Part shown: positions 1 to 8,274 of the stretch, one piece after another
Position numbering within the stretch: position 1 is the stretch's first letter
How the letters are laid out: the number at the start of each line of letters is the position of its first letter
Source: JBBRYB01 sp038238115
GTDB lineage: Bacteria > Actinomycetota > Actinomycetes > Propionibacteriales > Nocardioidaceae
Direction: 5' to 3'
NCBI GenBank assembly: GCA_038238115.1
Contig: JBBRYB010000001.1
Coordinates: 286,357-350,356 of the forward strand
DNA: 64,000 nucleotides
Translations under genes and position numbers: made by a program
The notes under the pieces: generated by a model
Database searches by the model: none
Told to the model about the DNA's origin: nothing
What the model saw: only the letters and a program-made list of their open reading frames with translations

Positions 1-178
1 CGGACATGTTGACGTCCACGAGCCATGAGTCGACGATCTTGACCTGGCTCATGTCGCAGTCGAGGAACCTCGCGCCAGTGAGGTCGGCGACAGTGAACCT
101 CGCGCCGCGGAACGCGTCGTTGTTGCCGTCGTCGTGATAACCCGCCGACCACCGATGAGGACCGTACTGCGCTGTCAT
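1..178 (-). CDS. Pentapeptide-repeat protein, N-terminal part (cut by window edge)
   Basis: This reading frame runs off the left edge, so only the first 59 residues or so are visible. It contains consecutive five-residue units of the A(D/N)LXX type (for example FRGARFTVADLTGARFLDC), which fold as a right-handed quadrilateral beta helix. The ATG at 178 is the only sensible start; the next upstream ATG reads into a stop after three codons. Many actinobacterial proteins join such a short pentapeptide region to a C-terminal DinB-like four-helix domain, so this could be one of those, but that part lies outside the window. The role is unknown. Confidence 0.6.
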   Translation of the reverse strand, partial: MTAQYGPHRWSAGYHDDGNNDAFRGARFTVADLTGARFLDCDMSQVKIVDSWLVDVNMS

Positions 179-309
179 CTCGCCATTATTCACCGTCGAT
201 CGACGCGTGCGTTCAGGCGAAGCTTCCCGACCCGCCACCAGTGGTCGTCAGCTCCGTCGACGGCATGGAAGCCGGCTAGCAGGGTACGGCACGCGCAACA
301 GCCTGTGCT

Positions 310-457
310 GCCCGATCGCGACCTGACGAAAGATTCTCGACCTGGGTGCCAAGCGCGTGGACATCGTCGACTCGGCCCCGATCCTGGCATGATGCTCCTG
401 CAGTTCCGCGATCCCGGCGGCAACGCGCTGGAGCTCACCGACCGGCACGCCAGTTGA
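310..457 (+). pseudogene. Decayed VOC (glyoxalase/bleomycin-resistance fold) fragment
   Basis: One frame encodes KILDLGAKRVDIVDSAP, then a stop. A second frame continues with MLLQFRDPGGNALELTDRHAS and stops at 457. Together these match the last two strands of a VOC domain (LxxLGAxxVD ... FxDPDGNxLEL), joined only by a frameshift. No intact N-terminal half is visible upstream, where stops interrupt all frames. I read it as a remnant. It is one of five VOC loci in this window. Part of the apparent damage could be sequencing error. Confidence 0.55.
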
Positions 458-490
458 CCCATCCAGACGACAGAAACGGGAGCCCAGCCG

Positions 491-1453
491 ATGCGTGGAG
501 CATTGCGACGCGGCCTGATCGCGGGAGCGGTCGGCACGACGGTCCTCAACACCGTCACCTACCTCGACCAGGCGCTGCGTGGACGCTCCCCCAGCGACAT
601 ACCGTCGCGCGTCGTCGGGGCCATCGCCGATGGCGTGGGCCACGACATCCCGGGACGCGGCGAGGTTCGTGACAATCGGCGGTCTGCCCTCGGCGCGCTG
701 AGCGGCATCGCCACTGGTCTCGGAGTCGGGGCGGCGGCCAGTGCCGCACGCGCGGTCGGCTTCCGGATGCCGGCGCCCCTGGAGGCGATCGCCACGGGAG
801 CGGTCGCGATGGCGGCGAGCGACGTACCGGCCGTGGCGCTCGGCGTCAGCGACCCGGGGACCTGGCCCCCGACCTCGTGGGTCAGCGACGTCGCCCCGCA
901 TCTGGCATACGGGATCGCCACCCGATACATGCTCGGCCGCCAGGAGTCGCAAGCGCCACCGGCACACGCGCTGACTCCGCTCCGGCGGCCGTCGCTGGGC
1001 CTCGTCGTCCGTTCGGCCCTGCTCGGAGCTGCGAGCGGCGGGCGAAGCTCCCTCGGGTTGGTTGCGCCGCTGCTCACCACTCCTGCGGCGACCGGCCGGC
1101 TCCGACCGGCCACTGGGCGCGTTGGCTCGTCGGTGGGCGCCCTCATGCTGGGCAAGGAGCTCGTCGTCGACAAGCTGCCGACTACGATCAGCCGACTCGA
1201 GCCCCCGGCACTGGCTGCGCGTCTGGTCTCCGGATCTGCCGGTGCTTCGCTTCTCGCCCGTCGCGAGCGCTCCACGACGACGCTGCCGGCGATCTTCGGC
1301 GCGGCGGGAGCTGTCGCCGGCTCGTACGGCGGTGCTGCCTGGCGCGCCTGGGCTGTCGACGCAATGCCCGACTGGCAGGCAGCGCTCATCGAGGACTCCG
1401 CCGCGCTCCTTCTCGCCGCGGCCGCGTGCCTGCCGCAGCGTCACGCTCTTTGA
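491..1453 (+). CDS. Membrane protein with C-terminal DUF4126 domain
   Basis: The 320-residue protein is rich in Ala and Gly. Its N-terminal half (residues 1 to about 160) carries short hydrophobic glycine-rich stretches and conserved-looking PSR and TWPPTSW motifs. The C-terminal half, from about residue 168, resembles DUF4126: SALLGAASGGRSSLG, then a GKELVVDKLPTTISRLEPP block, then GAAGAVAGSYGGAAWRAW. DUF4126 proteins are small predicted membrane proteins of unknown role; fusion to another hydrophobic half is common in actinomycetes. The ATG at 491 follows GGGAGCC. It stands alone, with no operon partner. Confidence 0.65.
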   Translation: MRGALRRGLIAGAVGTTVLNTVTYLDQALRGRSPSDIPSRVVGAIADGVGHDIPGRGEVRDNRRSALGALSGIATGLGVGAAASAARAVGFRMPAPLEAIATGAVAMAASDVPAVALGVSDPGTWPPTSWVSDVAPHLAYGIATRYMLGRQESQAPPAHALTPLRRPSLGLVVRSALLGAASGGRSSLGLVAPLLTTPAATGRLRPATGRVGSSVGALMLGKELVVDKLPTTISRLEPPALAARLVSGSAGASLLARRERSTTTLPAIFGAAGAVAGSYGGAAWRAWAVDAMPDWQAALIEDSAALLLAAAACLPQRHAL

Positions 1454-1761
1454 GGAGGCTGCGCAGGCGGCCCGACCCGACGGACCACTCACCCGCGTCG
1501 AGGAGCCAACGTGTCGTGTCAAGGGTCAACGTGTCCCGCCGAGGCGTCAACTCGCTTTCGCCATCGCGCCGGCCTCTTCCGCGACTCCTTTGACTCCTCG
1601 GTCGGACCACTGAACTATCAGCGAGTCGCGGCGAGCAACCGCGACGAGTCCGGGCGGGTCTCGGCGGCGCGGCCTCGTGAGCACTCTCAGCACAGTGGCG
1701 GCAAAGGCGGCTTGAAGCCCGGTACGGTGAAGAGCGAACTTACGTCAAGGGGTGATGGCCG
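1454..1761. other. Intergenic stretch without a recognisable gene
   Basis: These 308 bases lie between two plus-strand genes. Open frames here are short and lack family signatures. I see no clear promoter or terminator hairpin. It presumably contains the promoter of the DUF1992 gene. Confidence 0.4.
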
Positions 1762-2388
1762 GTGAGTGAGCGGGACGGGCTCGACCAGGAGGGCCGGCTG
1801 CGGCGGGCGGCAGTCACCGCGGCCAACCAGCAGCCGCCCGAGCCACCGCAACTGCCGGAGGAGCCCGAGGAGCCGGAGGGCGCCTCGTGGCGCAGCCAGC
1901 GCTGGGAGCAGCAGGCGCTGTGGGTGGACCTCCAGATCCGTCTGGCGATGGAGCGCGGCGACTTCGACAACCTCCCGGGTGCCGGCAAACCAATCCGCGG
2001 CCTGGGGGAGACGCATGACCCCGACTGGTGGGTCAAGAACCTCATTGAGCGTGAGCAGATCACCGCCGTCCTGCCGGCAGCTCTGGCGCTCCGCAAGGAA
2101 GATGCCGAGCTCGACGCACAGCTCGACCGCGAGATGACCGAGGCAGGTGTACGTCGGATCATCACAGACTTCAACCAGCGCGTCGTCGAGGCCCGGCGCC
2201 AGCTGCTGGGCGGTCCGCCCGTGGTCACACCCACCCGCGACGCCGACCAGCAGGTCACGAACTGGCGTGCTCGCCGCACCGAGCGGCGCGAACGACTGCG
2301 CAGCCGGCGTGAGCAGCTCACCTCACCTGAGGGCGGCACCGAACCCCATCCGCGACCACGACGCCGGTGGTGGCATCGGAGCCGGTGA
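1762..2388 (+). CDS. DUF1992 (DnaJ-homologue subfamily C member 28-like) protein
   Basis: The 208-residue soluble protein has the DUF1992 signature at residues 63-78, MERGDFDNLPGAGKPI, followed by DPDWWVKNLIEREQI. The N-terminus (20-40) is a Pro/Glu-rich linker and the C-terminus is strongly basic and arginine-rich. DUF1992 occurs alone in bacteria and next to J domains in eukaryotes; no J domain is present here. GTG at 1762 is chosen because the family homology starts soon after it and no better start lies upstream. The biochemical role is unknown. Confidence 0.75.
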   Translation: MSERDGLDQEGRLRRAAVTAANQQPPEPPQLPEEPEEPEGASWRSQRWEQQALWVDLQIRLAMERGDFDNLPGAGKPIRGLGETHDPDWWVKNLIEREQITAVLPAALALRKEDAELDAQLDREMTEAGVRRIITDFNQRVVEARRQLLGGPPVVTPTRDADQQVTNWRARRTERRERLRSRREQLTSPEGGTEPHPRPRRRWWHRSR

Positions 2389-2486
2389 TCCGCCGCTGGC
2401 CCACGTGAAGGCTGTCGGCGGTCCGGGCCACAATGTTGCTGATGTCGCCGGGCACCGGGTCTGGCGGCCTGTGTCCGGAGGCAGCC

Positions 2487-2879
2487 ATGGACTGCAAGAT
2501 CGAGCTCATCTTTGTGCCGGTTACCGATGTCGACAGGGCCATCGAGTTCTACGTCGACAAGGTGGGGTTCACGTTGGACATCCAGGCCCGCGTCGATGAA
2601 AACATCAGGTTCGTCCAGGTCACGCCGCCCACGTCGGATTGCTCGATCGCGTTCGGGGAGGGCATCACCGACATGACCCCGGGGACGCAGAACAGCATTC
2701 AGGCGGTCGTACCCGACGCCGAGGCGGCGCGGCAACAGCTTCTCGACAGCGGCGTCGACGCGCCCGAGGTCGAGACGCTTGCGTGGGGCTCCTTCACCTC
2801 GTTCAGCGACCCCGACGGGAACACCTGGACCCTGCAGCAGCTTCCGCCTCCGGGGTCGTACGACACGGAGCAGGACTGA
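2487..2879 (+). CDS. VOC family protein
   Basis: This 130-residue protein has the paired beta-alpha-beta-beta-beta modules of the vicinal oxygen chelate fold. It begins IELIFVPVTDVDRAIEFYVDKVGF and ends FSDPDGNTWTLQQLP, the usual last-strand motif. Glyoxalases, dioxygenases and antibiotic-binding proteins share this fold, so the substrate cannot be inferred. ATG at 2487 is preferred over an in-frame upstream codon because a CCGGAGG Shine-Dalgarno lies just before it and the fold starts at residue 5. It is monocistronic. Confidence 0.85.
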   Translation: MDCKIELIFVPVTDVDRAIEFYVDKVGFTLDIQARVDENIRFVQVTPPTSDCSIAFGEGITDMTPGTQNSIQAVVPDAEAARQQLLDSGVDAPEVETLAWGSFTSFSDPDGNTWTLQQLPPPGSYDTEQD

Positions 2880-3128
2880 GTTCGGGCAGCGCCGGTGCGG
2901 CAATCCCGAGAAGGACCGGCACGGCGACGACCTCGACCAGCCGCGAAACGGCACCCGGCGCGATCCTTGTGGCAGCGGCTGTGAGCCGACAGCCCGACCG
3001 ACTCGCGTTCCACGCGCTCGCTCGCTTGAGTGCAGAGCCGGTGCCTCACTCGGTCAGAACGAGCCGGCGCCCACCTCGATGAGCCCCCGTACCGCATTCC
3101 GGGTCGTCCTTGCCCACGGCAGCCATCG

Positions 3129-4505
3129 TCAACTGTGGGCTATGTCGGTGAAGCGAGAGTAGTGACCCTGGAATGCGAGCACGAGATCCTTGATCGGGCC
3201 GTTGCGGTGCTTGGCGACAATGAGGTCGGCTTCGCCCTGACGTGACTCCCTGTCATAGACGTCCTCGCGGTGAAGCAGGATCACCAGGTCGCTGTCTTGC
3301 TCGAGCGACCCGCTCTCGCGCAGGTCGGACAGCAGTGGTCGCTTGGACGTGCGCTGCTCGGAGCCGCGGTTGAGCTGAGAGATGGCGACGACCGGTACGT
3401 CGAGCTCCTTGGCCAGCAGCTTGATCTGGCGGGAAAACTCCGACACCTCGAGCTGGCGGGACTCGACCTTCTTGCCCGACGTCATCAGCTGGAGGTAGTC
3501 GACGACGATGAGGCGCAGGTCGTGCCGCTGCTTGAGCCGCCGCGCCTTGGCGCGGATCTCCATCATCGTCATGTTGGGCGAGTCGTCGATGAACAGCGGC
3601 GCCTCCGACACCTCCCCCATCTTGCGTACCAGCTTGTTCCAGTCGTCGTCGCTCATCTTGCCGTTGCGCATGTGGTTGAGCGGAATCTTGGCTTCGGCCG
3701 ACAACAGCCGCATCGTGATCTCCGTGCGGCTCATCTCCAGGGAGAAGATGACGCTGGCCAGGCGGTGCTTGATCGACGCGGCGCGGGCGATGTCAAGGCC
3801 GAGCGTCGACTTGCCCATGGCCGGTCTGGCCGCCAGGATCACCATCTGTCCGCCGTGCAGACCGTTCGTGAGATCGTCGAGCTCCGCGAACCCGGTGGGA
3901 ACGCCCGCCATCGACCCGTCGCGATTTCCGATCGCCTCGAGCTCGTCGATCGTCAGCTCCATGATGTCGGCGAGCGGCGCATAGTCCTCTGAGGTGCGCT
4001 TGTCGGTGACGCTGTAGACCTCAGCCTGCGCCTGGTCGACCACGTCGTCGACCTGGCCCTCGGCGGCGTACCCGATCTGGACGATCTTCGTGCCGGCGTC
4101 GACAAGCCGCCTCAGGATTGCCTTCTCTCGCACGATCCCCGCGTAGTAGCCCGCGTTGGCAGCGACCGGGACGCCAGCGACGAGCGTGTGCAGGTAGGGC
4201 GCCCCGCCGACTCTGGCGACGTCACCAGCTCGGGTCAGCTCGGCCGCGACCGTGATCGCATCCGCGGGTTCACCCCGGCCGTAGAGGTCGAGCACCGCGT
4301 CGAAGATCAGCTCGTGCGCCGGCCGGTAGAAGTCGACACCGCGCAACACCTCGACCACGTCGGCGATGGCGTCCTTGCTGAGCAACATCGCCCCGATCAC
4401 CGACTGCTCCGCGTCGACATCCTGCGGAGGAATGCGGCTCGACGGCCCCTCGCGTCCGTAGTCGTCGGGAACCGAGTGCGGCCCGTGCAAGTCGGCGACG
4501 GTCAC
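3129..4505 (-). CDS. dnaB: Replicative DNA helicase DnaB
   Basis: The 458-residue protein is the hexameric 5'-3' helicase that unwinds the replication fork. The N-terminal helical domain begins IPPQDVDAEQSVIGAMLL. The RecA-like motor domain starts around residue 200, with Walker A ARPAMGKST at 226-234, VVDYLQLM as Walker B and QLNRGSEQR as the arginine/sensor region. Many actinobacterial DnaB proteins carry inteins at the P-loop or H4 sites; this one has none. GTG at 4505 is the start. The 297-bp region upstream (4506-4802) is shared with the divergent MATE gene. The place next to the ribosomal rpsF operon is the usual one, although a MATE gene has been inserted between them. Confidence 0.97.
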   Translation of the reverse strand: MTVADLHGPHSVPDDYGREGPSSRIPPQDVDAEQSVIGAMLLSKDAIADVVEVLRGVDFYRPAHELIFDAVLDLYGRGEPADAITVAAELTRAGDVARVGGAPYLHTLVAGVPVAANAGYYAGIVREKAILRRLVDAGTKIVQIGYAAEGQVDDVVDQAQAEVYSVTDKRTSEDYAPLADIMELTIDELEAIGNRDGSMAGVPTGFAELDDLTNGLHGGQMVILAARPAMGKSTLGLDIARAASIKHRLASVIFSLEMSRTEITMRLLSAEAKIPLNHMRNGKMSDDDWNKLVRKMGEVSEAPLFIDDSPNMTMMEIRAKARRLKQRHDLRLIVVDYLQLMTSGKKVESRQLEVSEFSRQIKLLAKELDVPVVAISQLNRGSEQRTSKRPLLSDLRESGSLEQDSDLVILLHREDVYDRESRQGEADLIVAKHRNGPIKDLVLAFQGHYSRFTDIAHS

Positions 4506-4802
4506 GAATCTCCTTCGACTCCTCGAGGGTGTTGCGATGACTGCGAGGCTAGGGGCCGGCGCCGACAGTTCCGGGTGCGTGACGACTCGAGGAGGGACGC
4601 TACGGGGCCACCGGGTCTACGCCAAGCCTGCTGTCAACAGTGCCTGTGCAGGACCGGGCTTCTCCTGTGGAAATCGCCGCCGATGACGTGCACAGCCTGG
4701 GGAAACATCGGTGGACATCCGAGAGCAGCGCCGCGCCGGCCCGCCGCTGACCTGCCCCGATGCGCGTGCCCAGGTGTGGACCCAAGAAACTTCTCCCTCA
4801 CA

Positions 4803-6293
4803 ATGGGAACCGTGGCGCACCGCGACGAGCCCCGCCGGATAGTACGCCCGGCGCCGTTTGGCGAGCCTTTCGGGCCCCCCAGCAACGACGCCGCCGGTGA
4901 CACGCCGCACGACACGCCGGCGGATGCCTTCACTTCGCGTTCGGTCGTCGCGGATCGCGTCGGACCAGTACGCCGTCGCGCGCACGACGCAGAGATCGCA
5001 CGGCTGGCGATCCCGGCCTTCGCGGCCCTTGTCTCCGAGCCCCTCTTCCTGCTCGCCGACGCGGCGATCGTCGGCCACCTCGGCACTGCCCAGCTCGCGG
5101 CCCTCGGGATCGCCGGCACGGTCGTCCAGACCGCCGTCGGCCTGTTCGTGTTCCTGGCCTACGGCACCACGTCGACCGTCGCTCGCAAGCTCGGTGCGGG
5201 TGAGCGACGCACGGCGCTGGCGGCCGGCGTCGACGGTATCTGGCTGTCGGTCGTGATCGGCGCTGTCGCCGCGACGGCGACGCTGATCGGCGCACCGGCT
5301 ATCGTCGGTCGGTTCGGCGTGTCTGGCGGCGTGCACGACTTCGCAGTCTCCTACCTGCGCATCGCCGTCCTCGGCATCCCTGCGCTGCTGCTCATGCTGG
5401 CAGCGACCGGCGTGCTCCGCGGCCTCCAGGACACCCGGACACCCCTTCTTGTCGCCGTGGCTGCGAACCTCATCAACATCGCGCTCAACGCGACCTTCGT
5501 CTACGGTTTCGGCTGGGGCATCGCCGGCTCTGCCGCTGGCACCCTCGTTGCCCAAGGCGCCGCGGCCGCAGTGATCGTCGTCGTCGTGGTCAAGACAGCC
5601 AGACGGTACGGCGCCCCGCTCGTCCCGCACTGGCCAGGCGTCGTAGCGGCGTGGCGCGCCGGGGTCCCACTCATCGTGCGCACACTCACCCTGCGCGCCA
5701 CGCTGATCCTGGCCACGTTTGTGGCCGCCTCCATCTCGACCGCGGCGGTGGCGGCCCACCAGGTCGCCTTCACGATCTGGACGTTCCTCGCCTTCGCGCT
5801 TGACGCCATCGCGATCGCCGGTCAGGCGATCACCGGCCGGCTGCTGGGAGCGGGGGACGCGACGGCGACACGCGCCGCGACACGTCGGATGATGACGTGG
5901 GGCCTGGTCGGGGGCATCGCTTTGGGGACGATCCTGGTCCTGACACGTCCCCTCGTCGTACCCCTCTTCAGTCCCGATCCCGACGTCCAGCGCCTGCTGT
6001 CCTCGGTGCTGCTGATCGTCGCGGTGCAGCAACCGGTGGCCGGGATCGCGTTCGTGCTCGACGGCGTGCTCATCGGAGCCGGCGACGGCCGCTACCTCGC
6101 CTGGGCAGGCGTGGTGAACCTGCTGGCGTTCGTGCCGATGGCCTCGGCCGTCTGGTGGCTCAACGGGGGGCTTGGCTGGCTCTGGTGGGCGTTCTGTGGC
6201 TTCATGCTCGTCCGGACGGCAACACTGGTGCTGCGTGAGCGGGGCGACCGTTGGCTCGTGCTCGGTGCGGCCCCCCCGGCGGGAAGTAGATGA
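4803..6293 (+). CDS. MATE-family (DinF-like) multidrug/metabolite exporter
   Basis: The protein has 496 residues and about twelve hydrophobic segments in the two-bundle MATE arrangement. Typical motifs are IPAFAALVSEPLFLLADAAI with GHLGTAQLAALGIA in the first bundle and VAAHQVAFTIWTF in the second. The family exports drugs or metabolites in exchange for H+ or Na+. The open frame extends far upstream antisense to dnaB, but the fold begins around residue 70 of the version starting at ATG 4803; GTG 4812 is an alternative. The first 65 or so residues are a hydrophilic, Asp/Arg-rich cytoplasmic tail. It is convergent with rplI and divergent from dnaB. Confidence 0.85.
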   Translation: MGTVAHRDEPRRIVRPAPFGEPFGPPSNDAAGDTPHDTPADAFTSRSVVADRVGPVRRRAHDAEIARLAIPAFAALVSEPLFLLADAAIVGHLGTAQLAALGIAGTVVQTAVGLFVFLAYGTTSTVARKLGAGERRTALAAGVDGIWLSVVIGAVAATATLIGAPAIVGRFGVSGGVHDFAVSYLRIAVLGIPALLLMLAATGVLRGLQDTRTPLLVAVAANLINIALNATFVYGFGWGIAGSAAGTLVAQGAAAAVIVVVVVKTARRYGAPLVPHWPGVVAAWRAGVPLIVRTLTLRATLILATFVAASISTAAVAAHQVAFTIWTFLAFALDAIAIAGQAITGRLLGAGDATATRAATRRMMTWGLVGGIALGTILVLTRPLVVPLFSPDPDVQRLLSSVLLIVAVQQPVAGIAFVLDGVLIGAGDGRYLAWAGVVNLLAFVPMASAVWWLNGGLGWLWWAFCGFMLVRTATLVLRERGDRWLVLGAAPPAGSR

Positions 6294-6320
6294 GCGTGCG
6301 ACGCGGCGGGTCGCGGGCCG

Positions 6321-6773
6321 CTACTGCCGCCTCGGCGTGACGTCGAGGTTGACGGTCGCAGTCACGTCGTCGTGCACCTTGATGCTGACCCGGTGGGCAC
6401 CAAGGGTCTTGATTGCGTTCCCGACCTGGATGCGCCGCTTGTCGATCTCGGGGCCCCCCGCCGCGCGCACCGCCTCGACGATGTCGTTGAGGGTGACCGC
6501 GCCGAACAGCCGACCGGTGCCACCTGCCTGCGCCGACACCGTGACGACGAGCTCTTCGAGCTGGCGCTTGATGTCGTCGGCATGACCGAGGTCGCGGACC
6601 TCACGTACCGAGCGGGCCTTCTTGATGGAGTCGATCTGCTTCTCCGCACCCTTGGTCCAGCGAATCGCATGCCCACGCGGCACGAGGTAGTTGCGGCCGT
6701 AGCCATCCCTGACCTCGACGACGTCACCGGGCGCCCCAAGGTTGGAGACTTCCTGCGTCAGGATGAGCTTCAT
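6321..6773 (-). CDS. rplI: 50S ribosomal protein L9
   Basis: The 150-residue protein is the usual length for L9. The N-terminal rRNA-binding domain starts MKLILTQEVSNLGAPGDVVEV and contains GYGRNYLVPRG. A long connecting helix follows, then the C-terminal domain (GRLFGAVTLNDIVEAV). ATG at 6773 is set by this family start; the longer frame upstream overlaps rpsR in another phase. It is the last gene of rpsF-ssb-rpsR-rplI, 14 bases after rpsR. Confidence 0.98.
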   Translation of the reverse strand: MKLILTQEVSNLGAPGDVVEVRDGYGRNYLVPRGHAIRWTKGAEKQIDSIKKARSVREVRDLGHADDIKRQLEELVVTVSAQAGGTGRLFGAVTLNDIVEAVRAAGGPEIDKRRIQVGNAIKTLGAHRVSIKVHDDVTATVNLDVTPRRQ

Positions 6774-6787
6774 GGCAGTGGTCTCTC

Positions 6788-7024
6788 TCAGCGTGCGGTC
6801 GACGTGTAGGGAAGCAGCGCCATCTCGCGGGCGTTCTTGACCGCCGTCGCGACGTCGCGCTGGTGCTGCGTACAGTTCCCGGTGACCCGTCGGGCCCGGA
6901 TCTTGCCACGGTCGGAGATGAACTTGCGTAGCAGCGGCGTGTCCTTGTAGTCGATATAGGTTGCTTTGTCCTTGCAGAACTGGCAAACCTTCTTCTTCGG
7001 CTTGCGTACAACTGGTTTGGCCAT
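6788..7024 (-). CDS. rpsR: 30S ribosomal protein S18
   Basis: This 78-residue basic protein binds S6 on the platform of the small subunit. It carries KKKVCQFCKDK near residues 10-20. That CxxC pair marks the zinc-binding (C+) S18 form; a second pair is incomplete, since TGNCTQHQRD supplies Cys and His. The core motif KFISDRGKIRARRVTGNC is intact. It lies between ssb and rplI. Because the C+ form depends on zinc, a C- paralogue may exist elsewhere in the genome. Confidence 0.97.
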   Translation of the reverse strand: MAKPVVRKPKKKVCQFCKDKATYIDYKDTPLLRKFISDRGKIRARRVTGNCTQHQRDVATAVKNAREMALLPYTSTAR

Positions 7025-7097
7025 TGTGGTGCTCCCTTTCAAAGAGCCCGGCCGTGAGCCGGAATGGTCGATCGGTCGAGAGATGGTGGAGGTCGGG

Positions 7098-7625
7098 TCA
7101 GAACGGCGGCTCGTCGTTGCTGGCGCCGGCCGGTTGAGTGGCCCAAGGGTCGCTTGCGGGAGCCGACTGGCCGCCTGCCGACGGAGCCGGTGAGGCCCAC
7201 GGGTCGTTGCCCGAACCGCTGTTGCCGCCGGAGTAGCCGCCGACATCGCCGGAGCCGGAGCGGCTGGTCTTCGTGACCTTCGCGGTCGCGTACTTCAGTG
7301 CGGCGCCGACCTCGTCGACGTCGAGCTCGACAACACTGCGCTTCTCACCCTCGCGGGTCTCGTAGGAGCGCTGCTTGAGCCGGCCCTGCACGATGACGCG
7401 CATGCCACGCTGCAGCGACTCGGCGACGTTTTCCGCTGCCTGCCGCCATACCGAGCAACGCAAGAACAGCGGGTCGCCGTCCTTCCACTCGTTGGTCTGG
7501 CGGTCGAACAAGCGCGCCGTCGAAGCGACGGTGAAGTTGGCGACGGCAGCCCCGGACGGGGTGAATCGCAGGTCGGGGTCGTCGGTAAGGTTTCCGACGA
7601 CGGTGATGACGGTTTCGCCTGCCAT
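7098..7625 (-). CDS. ssb: Single-stranded DNA-binding protein
   Basis: The 175-residue protein has an N-terminal OB fold (residues 1-110: TVITVVGNLTDDPDLRFTPSG ... SVWRQAAENVAESLQRGMRVIVQGRLKQRSYE). A glycine/serine/proline-rich linker follows, ending in the acidic tip DEPPF (171-175) that recruits partner proteins. It binds ssDNA as a tetramer at forks and in repair. It is the second gene of the rpsF operon, a conserved arrangement in Gram-positive bacteria. Confidence 0.97.
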   Translation of the reverse strand: MAGETVITVVGNLTDDPDLRFTPSGAAVANFTVASTARLFDRQTNEWKDGDPLFLRCSVWRQAAENVAESLQRGMRVIVQGRLKQRSYETREGEKRSVVELDVDEVGAALKYATAKVTKTSRSGSGDVGGYSGGNSGSGNDPWASPAPSAGGQSAPASDPWATQPAGASNDEPPF

Positions 7626-7723
7626 GTGTGCTGGCCTCCCATGGTGTGGTCAGTTCGGTGAACGACCGGGGGAATCGGTCTTGCCTGTCTGGCGACGTGC
7701 CGAAGGGGCGGCGTCGCGGTCGA

Positions 7724-8014
7724 TCAGTGCACCTCGGGCCGGAGCACCTTGGTGCGGACCACCGACTCGTTGAGTCCGAGCTGGCGGTCGAGTTCCTTGA
7801 CGGTAGCGGGCTCCGCCGACAGTGCGACGACCGCGTAGATGCCCTCGGTTCGCTTGTTGATCTCGTACGACAGGCGGCGACGGCCCCAGACGTCGACGGA
7901 CTCGACGCTGCCGCCGTCCTGGCGCACAAGGTTGAGGTATTGGTCGAGCGACGGTGCGACCGTCCGCTCCTCGAGGTCGGGGTCGAGAATGACCATCAGT
8001 TCATAGTTGCGCAT
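7724..8014 (-). CDS. rpsF: 30S ribosomal protein S6
   Basis: This 96-residue ribosomal protein pairs with S18. The S6 fold is recognisable from MRNYELMVILDPDLEERTV and VWGRRRLSYEINKRTEGIYAVV. Two starts compete: ATG 8014 (MRNYELM, the family start) and ATG 8023 three codons earlier (MSLMRNYELM). A strong AGGAGG lies 3 bases before 8023 and 12 before 8014, so neither spacing is ideal. I keep the family start. It is the first gene of the operon, preceded by a hairpin-rich leader. Confidence 0.96.
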   Translation of the reverse strand: MRNYELMVILDPDLEERTVAPSLDQYLNLVRQDGGSVESVDVWGRRRLSYEINKRTEGIYAVVALSAEPATVKELDRQLGLNESVVRTKVLRPEVH

Positions 8015-8044
8015 GAGCGACATCCACCTCCTGTGGACTTGGCG

Positions 8045-8129
8045 GTCACGGCGTCTCCGTGACAGGAGGATCACGTCCGTTCGCAGCGGTTGGCGAACCG
8101 ACGGGGCGCAGCCCGGCTCGTGCCGGGCT
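8045..8129 (-). promoter_or_regulatory. Hairpin-rich leader upstream of rpsF
   Basis: Three perfect inverted repeats lie in tandem within about 85 bases upstream of rpsF. AGCCCGGC/GCCGGGCT is at 8110-8129 with a 4-base loop. CGGTT/AACCG is at 8087-8100 with a 4-base loop. GTCACGG/CCGTGAC is at 8045-8063 with a 5-base loop, ending about 13 bases before the AGGAGG of rpsF. In several phyla S6:S18 binds its own mRNA leader and represses translation, so an autoregulatory leader is plausible here. I cannot confirm the CCG-containing binding motif. Confidence 0.45.
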
Positions 8130-8274
8130 GACGCGCCCAGGTTATCAGCGCCGCCACAGGTGACGGTAATCGTGGTCCACAGGTCACGGCGACCTTCAGT
8201 GGGAGTCGTCGGTGGTCTTGCGCTGGGGTTCCGCTCGGCCGGCGGGGCGTCGCACAGCCCGGCAGCCCCGAGAC

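Noticed and set aside
2880..3128. Short plus-strand frames after the VOC gene
   Set aside because: No Shine-Dalgarno, family signature or consistent codon pattern; treated as intergenic.
3129..4505. Intein in DnaB
   Set aside because: The P-loop and H4 regions are continuous and the protein has normal length.
4665..4680. DnaA-box-like TGTGGAAAT upstream of dnaB
   Set aside because: A single imperfect match in GC-rich DNA without a second box; expected by chance.
4188..4802. Upstream extension of the MATE reading frame
   Set aside because: It runs antisense through dnaB and has no similarity to the MATE family; the real start is near 4803.
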